Positions 1-6,280 are shown, counted from the first letter of the stretch. The stretch is 7,757 nucleotides of DNA from Acidobacteriota bacterium (GCA_013140875.1 JABFSB010000358.1:1-7757), one strand, 5' to 3'. The notes: a model not told the origin generated them from the letters alone. Program-made: numbers and translations.

Positions 1-1326
1 GGTCGGCCTTATAGCCGACGCGGATGCGGCCAAGGGTGTCGGACTTGCCGAGGATCTTTGCACCGTTCGACGTGGCGTGCTGAATTACCTTGAGCGGATG
101 AAAGCCCGCTTCCTGATGAAGTTCAAGCTCGCGGATCAGGCCGAAGCCGTACATCTGATAGATGAACCCGGCGTCGTCGCCCGTTCCGATCACGCCGCCG
201 CGTCGCTCGAACTCGTACAGGGCCTTCATCCAGATGCGGTAGTTCTCTTTCCAGAACGCCTCGTCGGTCGAGGTCCAGCCGATAAAGTACGAGCCGTGGT
301 TCGACGGATTGGGCCGGAAGTATTCTTCGAGCACCGGGTGGAGGTATTCGGCAAACGCCGGGTTCGTCTGTGCCCGCTGCAGGTCGCGTGACGCGTCATA
401 GATATCCAGCGTCGGGTCCCACGCCACGTTGGCCGCGACCATCGCGTCGAGAACGGACATCAGCTTATCCCAGTTCGCCTCGCGCCAAAGACGGCCGGCG
501 AAGCGAAAGCGGTCGACCTCGTCGTTGTAGTTGTAGTCGGACGGAAAGTTCTGCCGGCCGGATTCGATAGCGGCGTCGGGAATGCCGTACCAATGCTCAA
601 TCGATGTCGTGCCGAGCCTGGCGTCATCGAGAGCGTTCGTTTCCTCGACGCCGACGTGATGCATGACGTGCATCCCGAGTTTCCGGGCCTCATCCATCAT
701 CGCCGCCATCAGATCGCGGTCCATGGTGTAAAGCTTGATGCCGTCATAGCCCGCGGTCTTCAAGTCGCGAACACGCTGGCGGACCTTTTCAGCCGTGTCC
801 AGGTTAGGTGCGGGGAAACCGCCGTACGCGAACATCCGCGGTCCGGCAAGCGTGTTCGCCTCGATCTTTGAACGATACTCAAGCGTCTTCGGGCTCGACC
901 ATGCTTCACGAACCGTCGTGATGCCGCACGCCAGCCACATCTTGGTCGTGTACTCGATCGGCATCGGCACGCCGCCACGCTCGTCATGGGCATGGCCGTG
1001 CAGGTTGATCAATCCGGGCAGTACGTATTTGCCGCACGCGTCGATATCAAGATCGCCCTTCTCCCCGGCCGACGGGCTTTTCCCTCTTTGGCCGCTACGG
1101 AATCGAAACCGGCGATCTGCGTGATGGTGTCGTTCTCAATAACGATATCGAACGGCCCGGCCGCCGGCTTGCCGCTGCCGTCAACGACCATCGCTCCGCG
1201 AACGACAATGCGTTTAAGCCGTTTGCCCGAAAACGAAGCGGGCGACGACGTTTGGCCGAATCCGACAAACACGAAGGTGAAGATCAGAGCGGAACTGAAC
1301 GCCGCTCGAAAGGAGACACTTTTCAT
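1..1326 (-). CDS. Exported metal-dependent amidohydrolase (imidazolonepropionase-like), one frameshift, C-terminus outside window
   Basis: The minus strand encodes an amidohydrolase-superfamily enzyme, a metal-dependent hydrolase of C-N or similar bonds; the substrate cannot be read from the sequence. The start at 1326 gives a signal peptide (Lys2, Arg7, then a hydrophobic run ending GFGQ), so the enzyme is probably periplasmic or secreted. Residues 1-83 read in one frame, which would stop near 1009. From 1078 downward the -1 frame is open without a stop to base 2. Numbered across the shift, I see the HxH metal motif in LHGHAH (H110, H112), Lys198 in GIKLY, His220/223/224 in MHVMHHVG, His245 in SIEHWYG, and Asp384/385 in GTGDDAG. 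The end has the usual family C-terminus (QHATSNGAKILG, then GRIRVGYKAD), so only a few dozen residues should be missing. There is no clear Shine-Dalgarno sequence directly before 1326. The frameshift may be an assembly error, a real mutation or programmed slippage. The family call is firm; the intactness of the gene is not. Confidence 0.85.
1078..1084 (-). other. -1 frameshift site, heptamer G GGA AAA, in the amidohydrolase
   Basis: On the minus strand the upstream frame reads GAG GGA AAA GCC. The family-like sequence resumes as GAG GGA AAA AGC CCG, as if one A were read twice. The seven bases G GGA AAA fit the X XXY YYZ pattern of -1 ribosomal slippage exactly in the zero frame. A G/C-rich inverted repeat (CCCG-TCGGC-CGGG) follows almost at once, and an SD-like AGAGGG lies immediately before it. 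A lost base in the A run gives the same picture and is the simpler explanation. Without the shift the product is 105 residues and lacks every metal ligand. Confidence 0.6.
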
Positions 1327-1367
1327 AATCTTATAAGAGCTGTTTGCGGGAACTTTCTACTCATCAT
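1323..1367 (-). CDS. Possible 14-codon leader ORF coupled to the amidohydrolase
   Basis: A minus-strand ATG at 1367 opens a 14-codon frame (MMSRKFPQTALIRL). AAGGA (plus-strand TCCTT, 1376-1380) lies 8 nt upstream, a good Shine-Dalgarno sequence. The TGA stop overlaps the amidohydrolase ATG as ATGA (1323-1326), the classic arrangement for translational coupling. The amidohydrolase has no convincing Shine-Dalgarno sequence of its own, which makes coupling attractive. The peptide has no recognisable motif. The frame is short enough to arise by chance, and a TATGAT resembling a -10 box overlaps its start, so the call is tentative. Confidence 0.27.
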   Translation of the reverse strand: MMSRKFPQTALIRL

Positions 1368-1378
1368 AAAATAGTTCC
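1349..1378. promoter_or_regulatory. Inverted repeat in the amidohydrolase/mdh divergent intergenic region
   Basis: GGAACT (1349-1354) and AGTTCC (1373-1378) form a perfect 6-bp inverted repeat separated by 18 bp. They sit in the 100-bp A/T-rich region between the divergent amidohydrolase and mdh starts. The position suits a regulator acting on either promoter, but 6 bp is weak evidence. I found no convincing -35/-10 pair for mdh; TATAGA at 1393-1398 is the best -10-like hexamer. Confidence 0.2.
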
Positions 1379-1426
1379 TTCAATAAAACACGTATAGATC
1401 TAACTATCTTGGAGAGACTAAAATAA

Positions 1427-2362
1427 ATGGCTGCAGGAAGAAATAAGGTTACGGTCGTAGGCGCCGGAAACGTAGGTGCGACGGCTGCACATTGGATCGC
1501 AAGCAAAGAGCTGGCGGATGTCGTATTGGTTGACATTGTCGAAGGTACACCTCAGGGCAAATCGCTCGATCTGGCCCAGGCCGCGCCGATCGATGGCTTT
1601 GACGTAAAGCTGGTAGGTGCGAATTCGTACGAAGAAACAAAGGATTCCGACGTAGTGATCATCACCGCCGGCCTGCCGCGCAAACCCGGCATGAGCCGCG
1701 ATGATCTGCTGAAAACGAATTCCGACATCGTCGGCGCGGTGACCGAGCAGGTCGCGAAGTACTCACCTGAAGCGTTTATTATCGTCGTGTCGAATCCGCT
1801 CGATGCGATGACGCAGGTTGCTTTCCGCAAGTCCGGATTTCCGAAGAATCGCGTGATGGGAATGGCGGGCGTACTTGATGCGGCACGCATGCGGTGCTTT
1901 CTGGCCGAGGCCTTAAACGTCTCGGTAGAAAATGTAACGGCGTTCGTGCTCGGGGGCCACGGCGATACGATGGTGCCTCTTCCGCGTTACTCGACCTGTG
2001 CCGGAATTCCGATCACCGAACTTCTGCCGAAAGAAACGATCGACGCCATTGTTACGCGGACCGCTAACGGCGGTGCCGAGATAGTCGGCTTGTTAAAAAC
2101 AGGATCGGCCTACTACGCTCCTTCGCTAGGTGCGGTCGAGATGGCCGAGGCTATTCTTAAAGATAAGAAAAAGATCCTGCCGTGCGCCGTTTTCCTCGAA
2201 GGCGAATATGGCGTCAATAACCTCTTCGTCGGCGTGCCGGTCAAGCTTGGCAAAAACGGCGTCGAGGAAATAATCGAGATCAGCCTGACAAACGACGAAC
2301 GCGCCGCCCTTCAAAAAAGCGCCGGGGCCGTCCAGGAACTGGTGGACATTTTAGAGATCTGA
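1427..2362 (+). CDS. mdh: Malate dehydrogenase (NAD-dependent, LDH-like type)
   Basis: This gene encodes cytoplasmic malate dehydrogenase, which interconverts malate and oxaloacetate with NAD in the TCA cycle. The 311-residue protein has the usual length. Visible features in order are the Rossmann glycine motif GAGNVG (residues 12-17), Asp36 at the end of the second strand (typical of NAD rather than NADP preference), and LPRKPGMSR with Arg85 and Arg91 for substrate carboxylate binding on the mobile loop. The Arg at position 85, where lactate dehydrogenases carry Gln, supports malate specificity. Further on are Asn123 in VSNPLD, the Asp151/Arg154 pair in LDAARMR, and the catalytic His178 in GGHGDTM. 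GGAGAG at 1411-1416 lies 10 nt before the ATG and supports this start. The gene stands alone: it is divergent from the amidohydrolase and is followed within 30 bp by an intrinsic terminator. No defect is seen. Confidence 0.97.
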   Translation: MAAGRNKVTVVGAGNVGATAAHWIASKELADVVLVDIVEGTPQGKSLDLAQAAPIDGFDVKLVGANSYEETKDSDVVIITAGLPRKPGMSRDDLLKTNSDIVGAVTEQVAKYSPEAFIIVVSNPLDAMTQVAFRKSGFPKNRVMGMAGVLDAARMRCFLAEALNVSVENVTAFVLGGHGDTMVPLPRYSTCAGIPITELLPKETIDAIVTRTANGGAEIVGLLKTGSAYYAPSLGAVEMAEAILKDKKKILPCAVFLEGEYGVNNLFVGVPVKLGKNGVEEIIEISLTNDERAALQKSAGAVQELVDILEI

Positions 2363-2388
2363 TCTTTAGAAAATTTTCCGGCTTAGAG

Positions 2389-2419
2389 AAAGGAGTTCCG
2401 TTCGCGGACTCCTTTTTTT
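2389..2419 (+). terminator. Rho-independent terminator of mdh
   Basis: AAAGGAGT and ACTCCTTT pair, extended inward by CCG/CGG with one bulged T, around a TTCG tetraloop; seven T follow (2413-2419). The stem starts 27 bp after the mdh stop codon and separates mdh from the protease operon. Confidence 0.9.
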
Positions 2420-2421
2420 GT

Positions 2422-2456
2422 GGTCACTTTGACCGATTCCGCAAGGCAGTTTGACC
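2422..2456 (+). promoter_or_regulatory. Tandem dyad operator, candidate activator (enhancer) site for the first protease operon
   Basis: GGTCACTTTGACC (2422-2434) is a perfect GGTCA-N3-TGACC dyad. A second, weaker copy, AGGCAGTTTGACC (2444-2456), starts 22 bp later, close to two helical turns. The same motif pair precedes the second protease at 6174-6209. The downstream copy ends 67 bp before the -24 GG of the proposed sigma-54 promoter, within the range usual for bacterial enhancer-binding proteins. The binding protein is not encoded in the window. The repeats are seen directly; their role is inferred. Confidence 0.5.
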
Positions 2457-2469
2457 AAATTCGTCAAAC
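2449..2469. repeat. Inverted repeat GTTTGAC-N7-GTCAAAC
   Basis: A perfect 7-bp inverted repeat with a 7-bp spacer overlaps the second dyad upstream of the first protease and adds a third, oppositely oriented TTTGAC half-site. It is too weak and lacks a T run, so it is not a terminator. It reads better as an extra operator half-site. Confidence 0.45.
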
Positions 2470-2521
2470 ACCGTCTCCAGCCAAACATAACTAAACCTCC
2501 TCTCTGCAATATTTAGGTAAA

Positions 2522-2537
2522 TGGCACAACTATTGAT
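2522..2537 (+). promoter_or_regulatory. Putative sigma-54 (-24/-12) promoter of the first protease operon
   Basis: TGGCACAACTATTGAT matches the sigma-54 consensus TGGCACG-N4-TTGCW at all but two fixed positions (G to A after TGGCAC, and C to A in the -12 element). The GG-to-GN distance is exactly 12. The expected transcription start is near 2548, giving a leader of about 48 nt to the ATG at 2596. An almost identical arrangement lies before the paralogous protease at 6265. The A in place of C at -12 is the main weakness. Confidence 0.55.
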
Positions 2538-2595
2538 TCTCGGGGCTGACGGCGAACTATCGCCAAACGCATATTTTAGAGCCCTTGGAAATGAA

Positions 2596-5142
2596 ATGTT
2601 AACGAAAAACCCCTCATTATTACGTAGGGCGATTTCTCTTGCTCTGCTCTATTCGTTCATCTTTACGAACGTCGTCGCAGCCGGAGCCTTCGCCTCAGAC
2701 ACTAAAGGATCAACGTCGAATTCATCGGCAATTACCAGATTCACAACCGATCTAACGCAGCTTGGCCGTGATGGAAGACTGCGTGAGAACCTAAACCTCG
2801 AGAAGGAAACCCTTCGTCTGATAAAGGTGTTAGGCGGTGACGATCTGCGTCAACCGGTACTTATCGATGAAAAAGGCGAGAATCAGGAGTTCGTCGTCGA
2901 ACAGCTTGCCATGCGTATTGTTAATGGCAGCGTCGACAAAAAGCTTGCCGATCTCACGCTGCTAAAACTCGAGACCGCGACCCTTTTCTCGTCGGCAATG
3001 ACGAAGAAAGAGGTTTCGGCTCTTGTCGACGCTGTTGTCGATGGTGTTGTCGCTAAAAACGGAAAGATCATCCTTTTCGTCGACGAAATAACCAACTTGT
3101 TCGAAGCCGGAAATGCAGGCGGCAAGCTTATCAATAATATCGCCAGTGGTAAACTCAGGATCATCGGCGGCAGTTCGAAAGCCGCCTATGCGGCGAAGAT
3201 CGAAAATACGGAAACCGCTAAGCTCTTTGAACGAATCGATATTTTTAGCGGCTCGAACGCGAATGCAGAAAACGGCCGCGTTTCGCCCGAAGACCGCAGA
3301 AACTATCGCGGCGACAACGTATCACCTGACCTTCGCCAGATGATGGCGGACGACCCGAGCGGCACAAAACGTGTCGACGTCATTCTTCAGGCAAAAGACG
3401 CCGAGAATGGAGTGTTGCGTGCGATCATGTCGCAGAACAACGTTCGATTGAAAGACCGGATCGGCAATACCGATACCCTGGTTTTGGACCTGCCGCTTTC
3501 AGCCCTCAACGATCTGTCCACAAGCGGGCTTATCAACTATGTTTCTCCCGATCGCGAGATCAAATCTCTTGGACACCTCGAAACGACCAGCGGAACCGCC
3601 GGGATGCGTTCACAGCCGTCCGGATATGGCCGTACCTCGGCTTATTCGCTCGACGGCAGTGGTGTCGGCGTCGCCGTAATCGATTCGGGAATCTACGCGG
3701 CGCAAAAATCGTTCAATGACGGAACGCTGACTTCACGCGTCGTTTATAGTCAAAGTTTTGTTTCGGGCGTTAGCTCGACCGAAGATGATTATGGCCACGG
3801 AACCCACGTCGCCAGCATTCTTGCCGGCAGCGCGTCCAGAGACACAGGTGCGTATCAGGGCATCGCGCCGAAGGCGAACCTTGTCAGCCTCAAGGTCCTT
3901 AACAACCTTGGTTTTGGCACGACGTCGTCATTGCTGAGCGCATTGGACTGGGTTAAAAACAACCGCACAACCTACAACATCCGGGTTGTAAATCTCAGCC
4001 TGGGAACTTTTTCTGTCGATACATGGACCAATGATCCGCTTTGCCTTGCGGTTCAGGATCTTAACTATTACGGCATCCTTGTCGTCACGGCGGCAGGCAA
4101 CAACGGCAAAAATTTCCTTACCGGACAGAAGATATACGGCCAAGTTCATTCTCCAGGGAACGATCCTTCGGTTTTGACCGTCGGTGCAAGCAACAGTCTG
4201 GGAACAGACTCACGCGGCGATGACACTATGGCTACCTACAGTTCGCACGGCCCGACGCGAAGCTATTACGACGACGCGACCGGCCGTCATTTCGACAACG
4301 TCATTAAGCCGGATATCGTTGCCCCGGGCAATAAGATCGTCGCCGCCAAGGCCAAGTCGACGAGCACGTTGGTAACACTCTTCCCCACCCTGACCAACTC
4401 CACGCTGAACATAGCCGGGGATGACAACGACATGATGTATCTTTCGGGTACTTCAATGTCGACACCGATGGCAGCGGGTGCTGCGGCCCTGCTCTTCCAG
4501 ATGAACCCCAAGTTAACGCCGACGATGGTCAAGATGCTGCTCGAATATTCGGCACAGCCTCTAAACGGCGTCAACATGCTCGAACAGGGAACTGGCCAAC
4601 TCAATACCGACGGTGCGATCCGCATCGCTCGAACATACAAATTCGACAAGGATTTTGACGACTACGCGAAAGGCAACGCTATGCTGCAGTCGGGTCAGTC
4701 GATACCTACCGCATCGACCACGATCGCCGGTCATACGTTTCCCTGGGCTCAAGGCATTCTTGCAAACCACGTTTACGTAAAAGGTACTAACCTGGTCAAC
4801 AAGTTCAACGAAACTTACCAGAACTGGTATTGGTTCGAGGACGGCATAAACTATAATTCGGCCGGTACGCCATCACTGGATGGTCGTTTCGGCGGCGGAC
4901 TGACGCTGGGCACAAATGTTCTCTGGAGCAACGGTACGGCGATGGGCGGCGGCACCGTGCTGATGGCATCGGGCGTTCTGGTCGGCGACGGCGTGTTGGT
5001 CGGTGACGGTGTGCTGGTGGGTGACGGCGTACTGGTAGGCGACGGCGTCCTTGTAGGTGACGGAGACGGCGTTCTTGTCGGTGACGTAACGATGGCACAG
5101 ACGATTCTTTTCGGCGGCGATAACACGGCTGCGATGAGGTAG
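2596..5142 (+). CDS. Secreted subtilisin-like (S8) protease with an N-terminal degenerate ClpB/ClpC-type AAA+ domain and a GVLVGD repeat tail
   Basis: This is a predicted exported serine endopeptidase of 848 residues. I start it at 2596 because that Met begins a clean signal peptide (Lys4, Arg10-Arg11, hydrophobic core, AFA cleavage site near residue 33). The in-frame ATG at 2521 would add 25 residues before it and lies inside a sigma-54-like promoter. Residues about 46-216 resemble the first ATPase domain of ClpB/ClpC (TDLTQLGRDGRL, QLAMRIVNGSV, Walker B IILFVDE at 158-164). The Walker A position reads DEKGENQE (91-98), so the P-loop Lys-Thr is lost. Residues about 257-321 resemble an I9-type propeptide. 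The S8 domain has Asp363 (VIDSGI), His401 (GHGTHVA), oxyanion Asn502 (AGNNG) and Ser620 (SGTSMSTP), so it should be active. Residues 793-830 are GVLVGD repeats. GGAA at 2587-2590 is a modest ribosome site. The gene is probably co-transcribed with the GNAT gene 37 bp downstream. Confidence 0.9.
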   Translation: MLTKNPSLLRRAISLALLYSFIFTNVVAAGAFASDTKGSTSNSSAITRFTTDLTQLGRDGRLRENLNLEKETLRLIKVLGGDDLRQPVLIDEKGENQEFVVEQLAMRIVNGSVDKKLADLTLLKLETATLFSSAMTKKEVSALVDAVVDGVVAKNGKIILFVDEITNLFEAGNAGGKLINNIASGKLRIIGGSSKAAYAAKIENTETAKLFERIDIFSGSNANAENGRVSPEDRRNYRGDNVSPDLRQMMADDPSGTKRVDVILQAKDAENGVLRAIMSQNNVRLKDRIGNTDTLVLDLPLSALNDLSTSGLINYVSPDREIKSLGHLETTSGTAGMRSQPSGYGRTSAYSLDGSGVGVAVIDSGIYAAQKSFNDGTLTSRVVYSQSFVSGVSSTEDDYGHGTHVASILAGSASRDTGAYQGIAPKANLVSLKVLNNLGFGTTSSLLSALDWVKNNRTTYNIRVVNLSLGTFSVDTWTNDPLCLAVQDLNYYGILVVTAAGNNGKNFLTGQKIYGQVHSPGNDPSVLTVGASNSLGTDSRGDDTMATYSSHGPTRSYYDDATGRHFDNVIKPDIVAPGNKIVAAKAKSTSTLVTLFPTLTNSTLNIAGDDNDMMYLSGTSMSTPMAAGAAALLFQMNPKLTPTMVKMLLEYSAQPLNGVNMLEQGTGQLNTDGAIRIARTYKFDKDFDDYAKGNAMLQSGQSIPTASTTIAGHTFPWAQGILANHVYVKGTNLVNKFNETYQNWYWFEDGINYNSAGTPSLDGRFGGGLTLGTNVLWSNGTAMGGGTVLMASGVLVGDGVLVGDGVLVGDGVLVGDGVLVGDGDGVLVGDVTMAQTILFGGDNTAAMR
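4975..5088 (+). repeat. Six imperfect 18-bp coding repeats (GVLVGD hexapeptide) at the protease C-terminus
   Basis: Units start at 4975, 4993, 5011, 5029, 5047 and 5071. The fifth unit is 24 bp because it carries an extra Gly-Asp. Each unit encodes VLVGDG or a close variant. The units differ mainly at third codon positions (GTT/GTG/GTA/GTC, CTG/TTG/CTT), so the peptide appears conserved while the DNA has diverged; this is not a recent slippage array. A degenerate precursor, VLWSNG followed by TVLMASG, lies just upstream. Read as VGDGVL, the unit fits the hexapeptide pattern of left-handed beta-helices. Confidence 0.9.
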
Positions 5143-5179
5143 TTGTTTTTCCAACAAGTAAAAAAAAGAGGAAAAACCA

Positions 5180-6091
5180 ATGAAAGCAGAAATGAGAAGA
5201 ATCGCACACGAAGAGAAAGGCCAGATGTATGAACGTTCGTTCATCATGCTCGCGCCCGATCTTTCGCGGGTTTGCGAACTCAAAAACGCCGATCGCGAAG
5301 AAACGCTGAAATTCCTCGCTTTCAGGCCGGTCCATACCGTGGTGATGGCAAGCTTTATTGCCGACAACGGCATGGAAAGTGAGTTCAATCGCGGCCAGTA
5401 CTACGGATACCGCGGAACGGACGGCTCGCTTGAGGGCGTCGCTCTCATCGGCCACTCGACACTTGTCGAAGCACGCTCCGACAACGCGTTGACCGCACTT
5501 GCCATAACGGCGCGTTCGGCCCGGACGCCTATTCATCTGATCATGTCCAGCGGTGACACGGCCCAGAGATTCTGGAGCCGTTACACCGACGGATCGACCA
5601 GGCCGAAGCTGACCTGTAAAGAACGCCTGTTCGAGCTCAGCTACCCGTTCATGGTGCAGAAATGCGAATGGAACGTCCGGTCTGCAAAACCCGAAGAGCT
5701 CATCCAAGTAGCCGAGGCGCAGGCCGAAGTTGCCGAGATGGAATGCGGCGTGAACCCGATGACGAAAGATCGCGAAGGCTTTCTTACGCGCGTCATGCGA
5801 CGCATAGAACAGGGACGCGTCTTCGTTGTATTCGACGGTAGCAACCTTGTCTTCAAGGCCGATATCATCGCCCAAACGGACGACGTCATCTATCTGGAAG
5901 GCGTTTATACGGGCCGCGAATATCGTGGCCGAGGCATTGGATCACGCTGCCTTGCGTCCCTGAGCGTCGAGCTGGTTTCACGAGTGAAGAATATTTGCAT
6001 GTTGAGCAATGTCGATTTCGCCAGCGCACACAAGAGCTTTGCAAAAGCGGGCTACAGGGGCTCGGACGAATGCACCACGCTCTTTGTTTGA
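5180..6091 (+). CDS. GNAT-family N-acetyltransferase with an extra N-terminal domain
   Basis: This is a 303-residue protein with no signal peptide, so probably cytoplasmic. The C-terminal half (about residues 165-303) is a GCN5-related acetyltransferase: VYTGREYRGRGIGS carries the acetyl-CoA pyrophosphate-binding R/QxxGxG motif (Arg249, Gly252, Gly254), followed by a helix and NVDFASAHKSFAKAGY, the usual GNAT end motif. The N-terminal half (FRPVHTVVMASFIADNG, then GVALIGHSTLVEAR) resembles the degenerate GNAT-like domain of two-domain acetyltransferases such as the DUF4081 type; that match is from memory and less sure. AGAGGAA at 5167-5173 lies 6 nt before the ATG. The gene begins 37 bp after the protease stop with no terminator between, and a strong terminator follows it, so the two form an operon. 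The acceptor substrate is unknown. It may modify a protein, peptide or amino acid linked to protease function, but nothing in the sequence shows this. Confidence 0.85.
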   Translation: MKAEMRRIAHEEKGQMYERSFIMLAPDLSRVCELKNADREETLKFLAFRPVHTVVMASFIADNGMESEFNRGQYYGYRGTDGSLEGVALIGHSTLVEARSDNALTALAITARSARTPIHLIMSSGDTAQRFWSRYTDGSTRPKLTCKERLFELSYPFMVQKCEWNVRSAKPEELIQVAEAQAEVAEMECGVNPMTKDREGFLTRVMRRIEQGRVFVVFDGSNLVFKADIIAQTDDVIYLEGVYTGREYRGRGIGSRCLASLSVELVSRVKNICMLSNVDFASAHKSFAKAGYRGSDECTTLFV

Positions 6092-6121
6092 TCGAAGAGA
6101 TAATCGCACAAAACCGAAAGT

Positions 6122-6148
6122 GGCGGGCTGTGTTGCGGCCCGCCTTTT
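6122..6148 (+). terminator. Rho-independent terminator after the GNAT gene
   Basis: GGCGGGC (6122-6128) pairs with GCCCGCC (6138-6144) around a 9-nt loop, followed by TTTTACTTTT. It lies 30 bp after the GNAT stop and closes the protease-GNAT operon. Confidence 0.88.
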
Positions 6149-6173
6149 ACTTTTGTCGCCGGGCCGCACGTTC

Positions 6174-6209
6174 GTTCAATTTGACCGGGAGCACTCGTTC
6201 AAACTGACC
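6174..6209 (+). promoter_or_regulatory. Tandem dyad operator, candidate activator (enhancer) site for the second protease
   Basis: GTTCAATTTGACC (6174-6186) and GTTCAAACTGACC (6197-6209) are two copies of GNTCA-N3-TGACC, 23 bp apart. Extended by three bases to the left the copies match at 13 of 16 positions. The downstream copy ends 57 bp before the -24 GG of the proposed sigma-54 promoter. That is 10 bp, one helical turn, closer than in the first protease operon. The rest of the 261-bp gap between the GNAT stop and the second protease holds the terminator, this site, the promoter and the leader. Confidence 0.55.
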
Positions 6210-6264
6210 AAAGAAAAACATCGACAAATACGACTAACTCTTGTCATTGCAGCGTTTATGTTTT

Positions 6265-6280
6265 TGGCATAGACCTTGCT
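6265..6280 (+). promoter_or_regulatory. Putative sigma-54 (-24/-12) promoter of the second protease
   Basis: TGGCATAGACCTTGCT, preceded by T, matches the extended sigma-54 consensus YTGGCACGRNNNTTGCW except for CG to TA after TGGCA. GG (6266-6267) and GC (6278-6279) have the required 12-base offset. The predicted transcription start is near 6291, leaving a leader of about 62 nt. That leader contains a small inverted repeat, TTCGAC (6309-6314) and GTCGAA (6326-6331), upstream of the ribosome site. Confidence 0.68.

Noticed and set aside
77..1336. Several plus-strand open frames across the left third.
   Set aside because: All are antisense shadows of the amidohydrolase, whose minus-strand frame shows clear family motifs throughout.
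1363..1368. TATGAT on the minus strand as a -10 box for the amidohydrolase.
   Set aside because: The sequence 17 bp upstream (near GTGTTT) is a poor -35 box. It also conflicts with the leader ORF that starts there, so neither can be called firmly.
2451..2479. TTGACC in the upstream dyads as a sigma-70 -35 box.
   Set aside because: No acceptable -10 hexamer lies 16-18 bp downstream, and the motif recurs in pairs as a dyad, which fits an operator better.
4975..5088. 18-bp repeats considered as a CRISPR or minisatellite.
   Set aside because: There are no spacers, the units are in frame, and they diverge at third codon positions.
5143..5157. TTGTT/AACAA inverted repeat between the protease and GNAT as a terminator.
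   Set aside because: A 5-bp A/U-rich stem without a following T run is too weak to terminate.
4851..5207. Minus-strand frame rich in Pro-Ser-Pro-Thr repeats, resembling a cell-surface linker.
   Set aside because: It is the antisense reading of the GVLVGD coding repeats. The sense frame fits the protease and varies at synonymous positions.
4805..5875. Long minus-strand open frame (356 codons) opposite the protease end and the GNAT gene.
   Set aside because: It is a codon-bias shadow: it runs antisense to two well-supported genes, has no family resemblance, and spans the protease-GNAT junction.
6009..6272. Plus-strand open frames extending past the GNAT stop into the intergenic region.
   Set aside because: They run through a strong terminator and the operator region, overlap the GNAT end in another frame, and show no ribosome site or recognisable protein.
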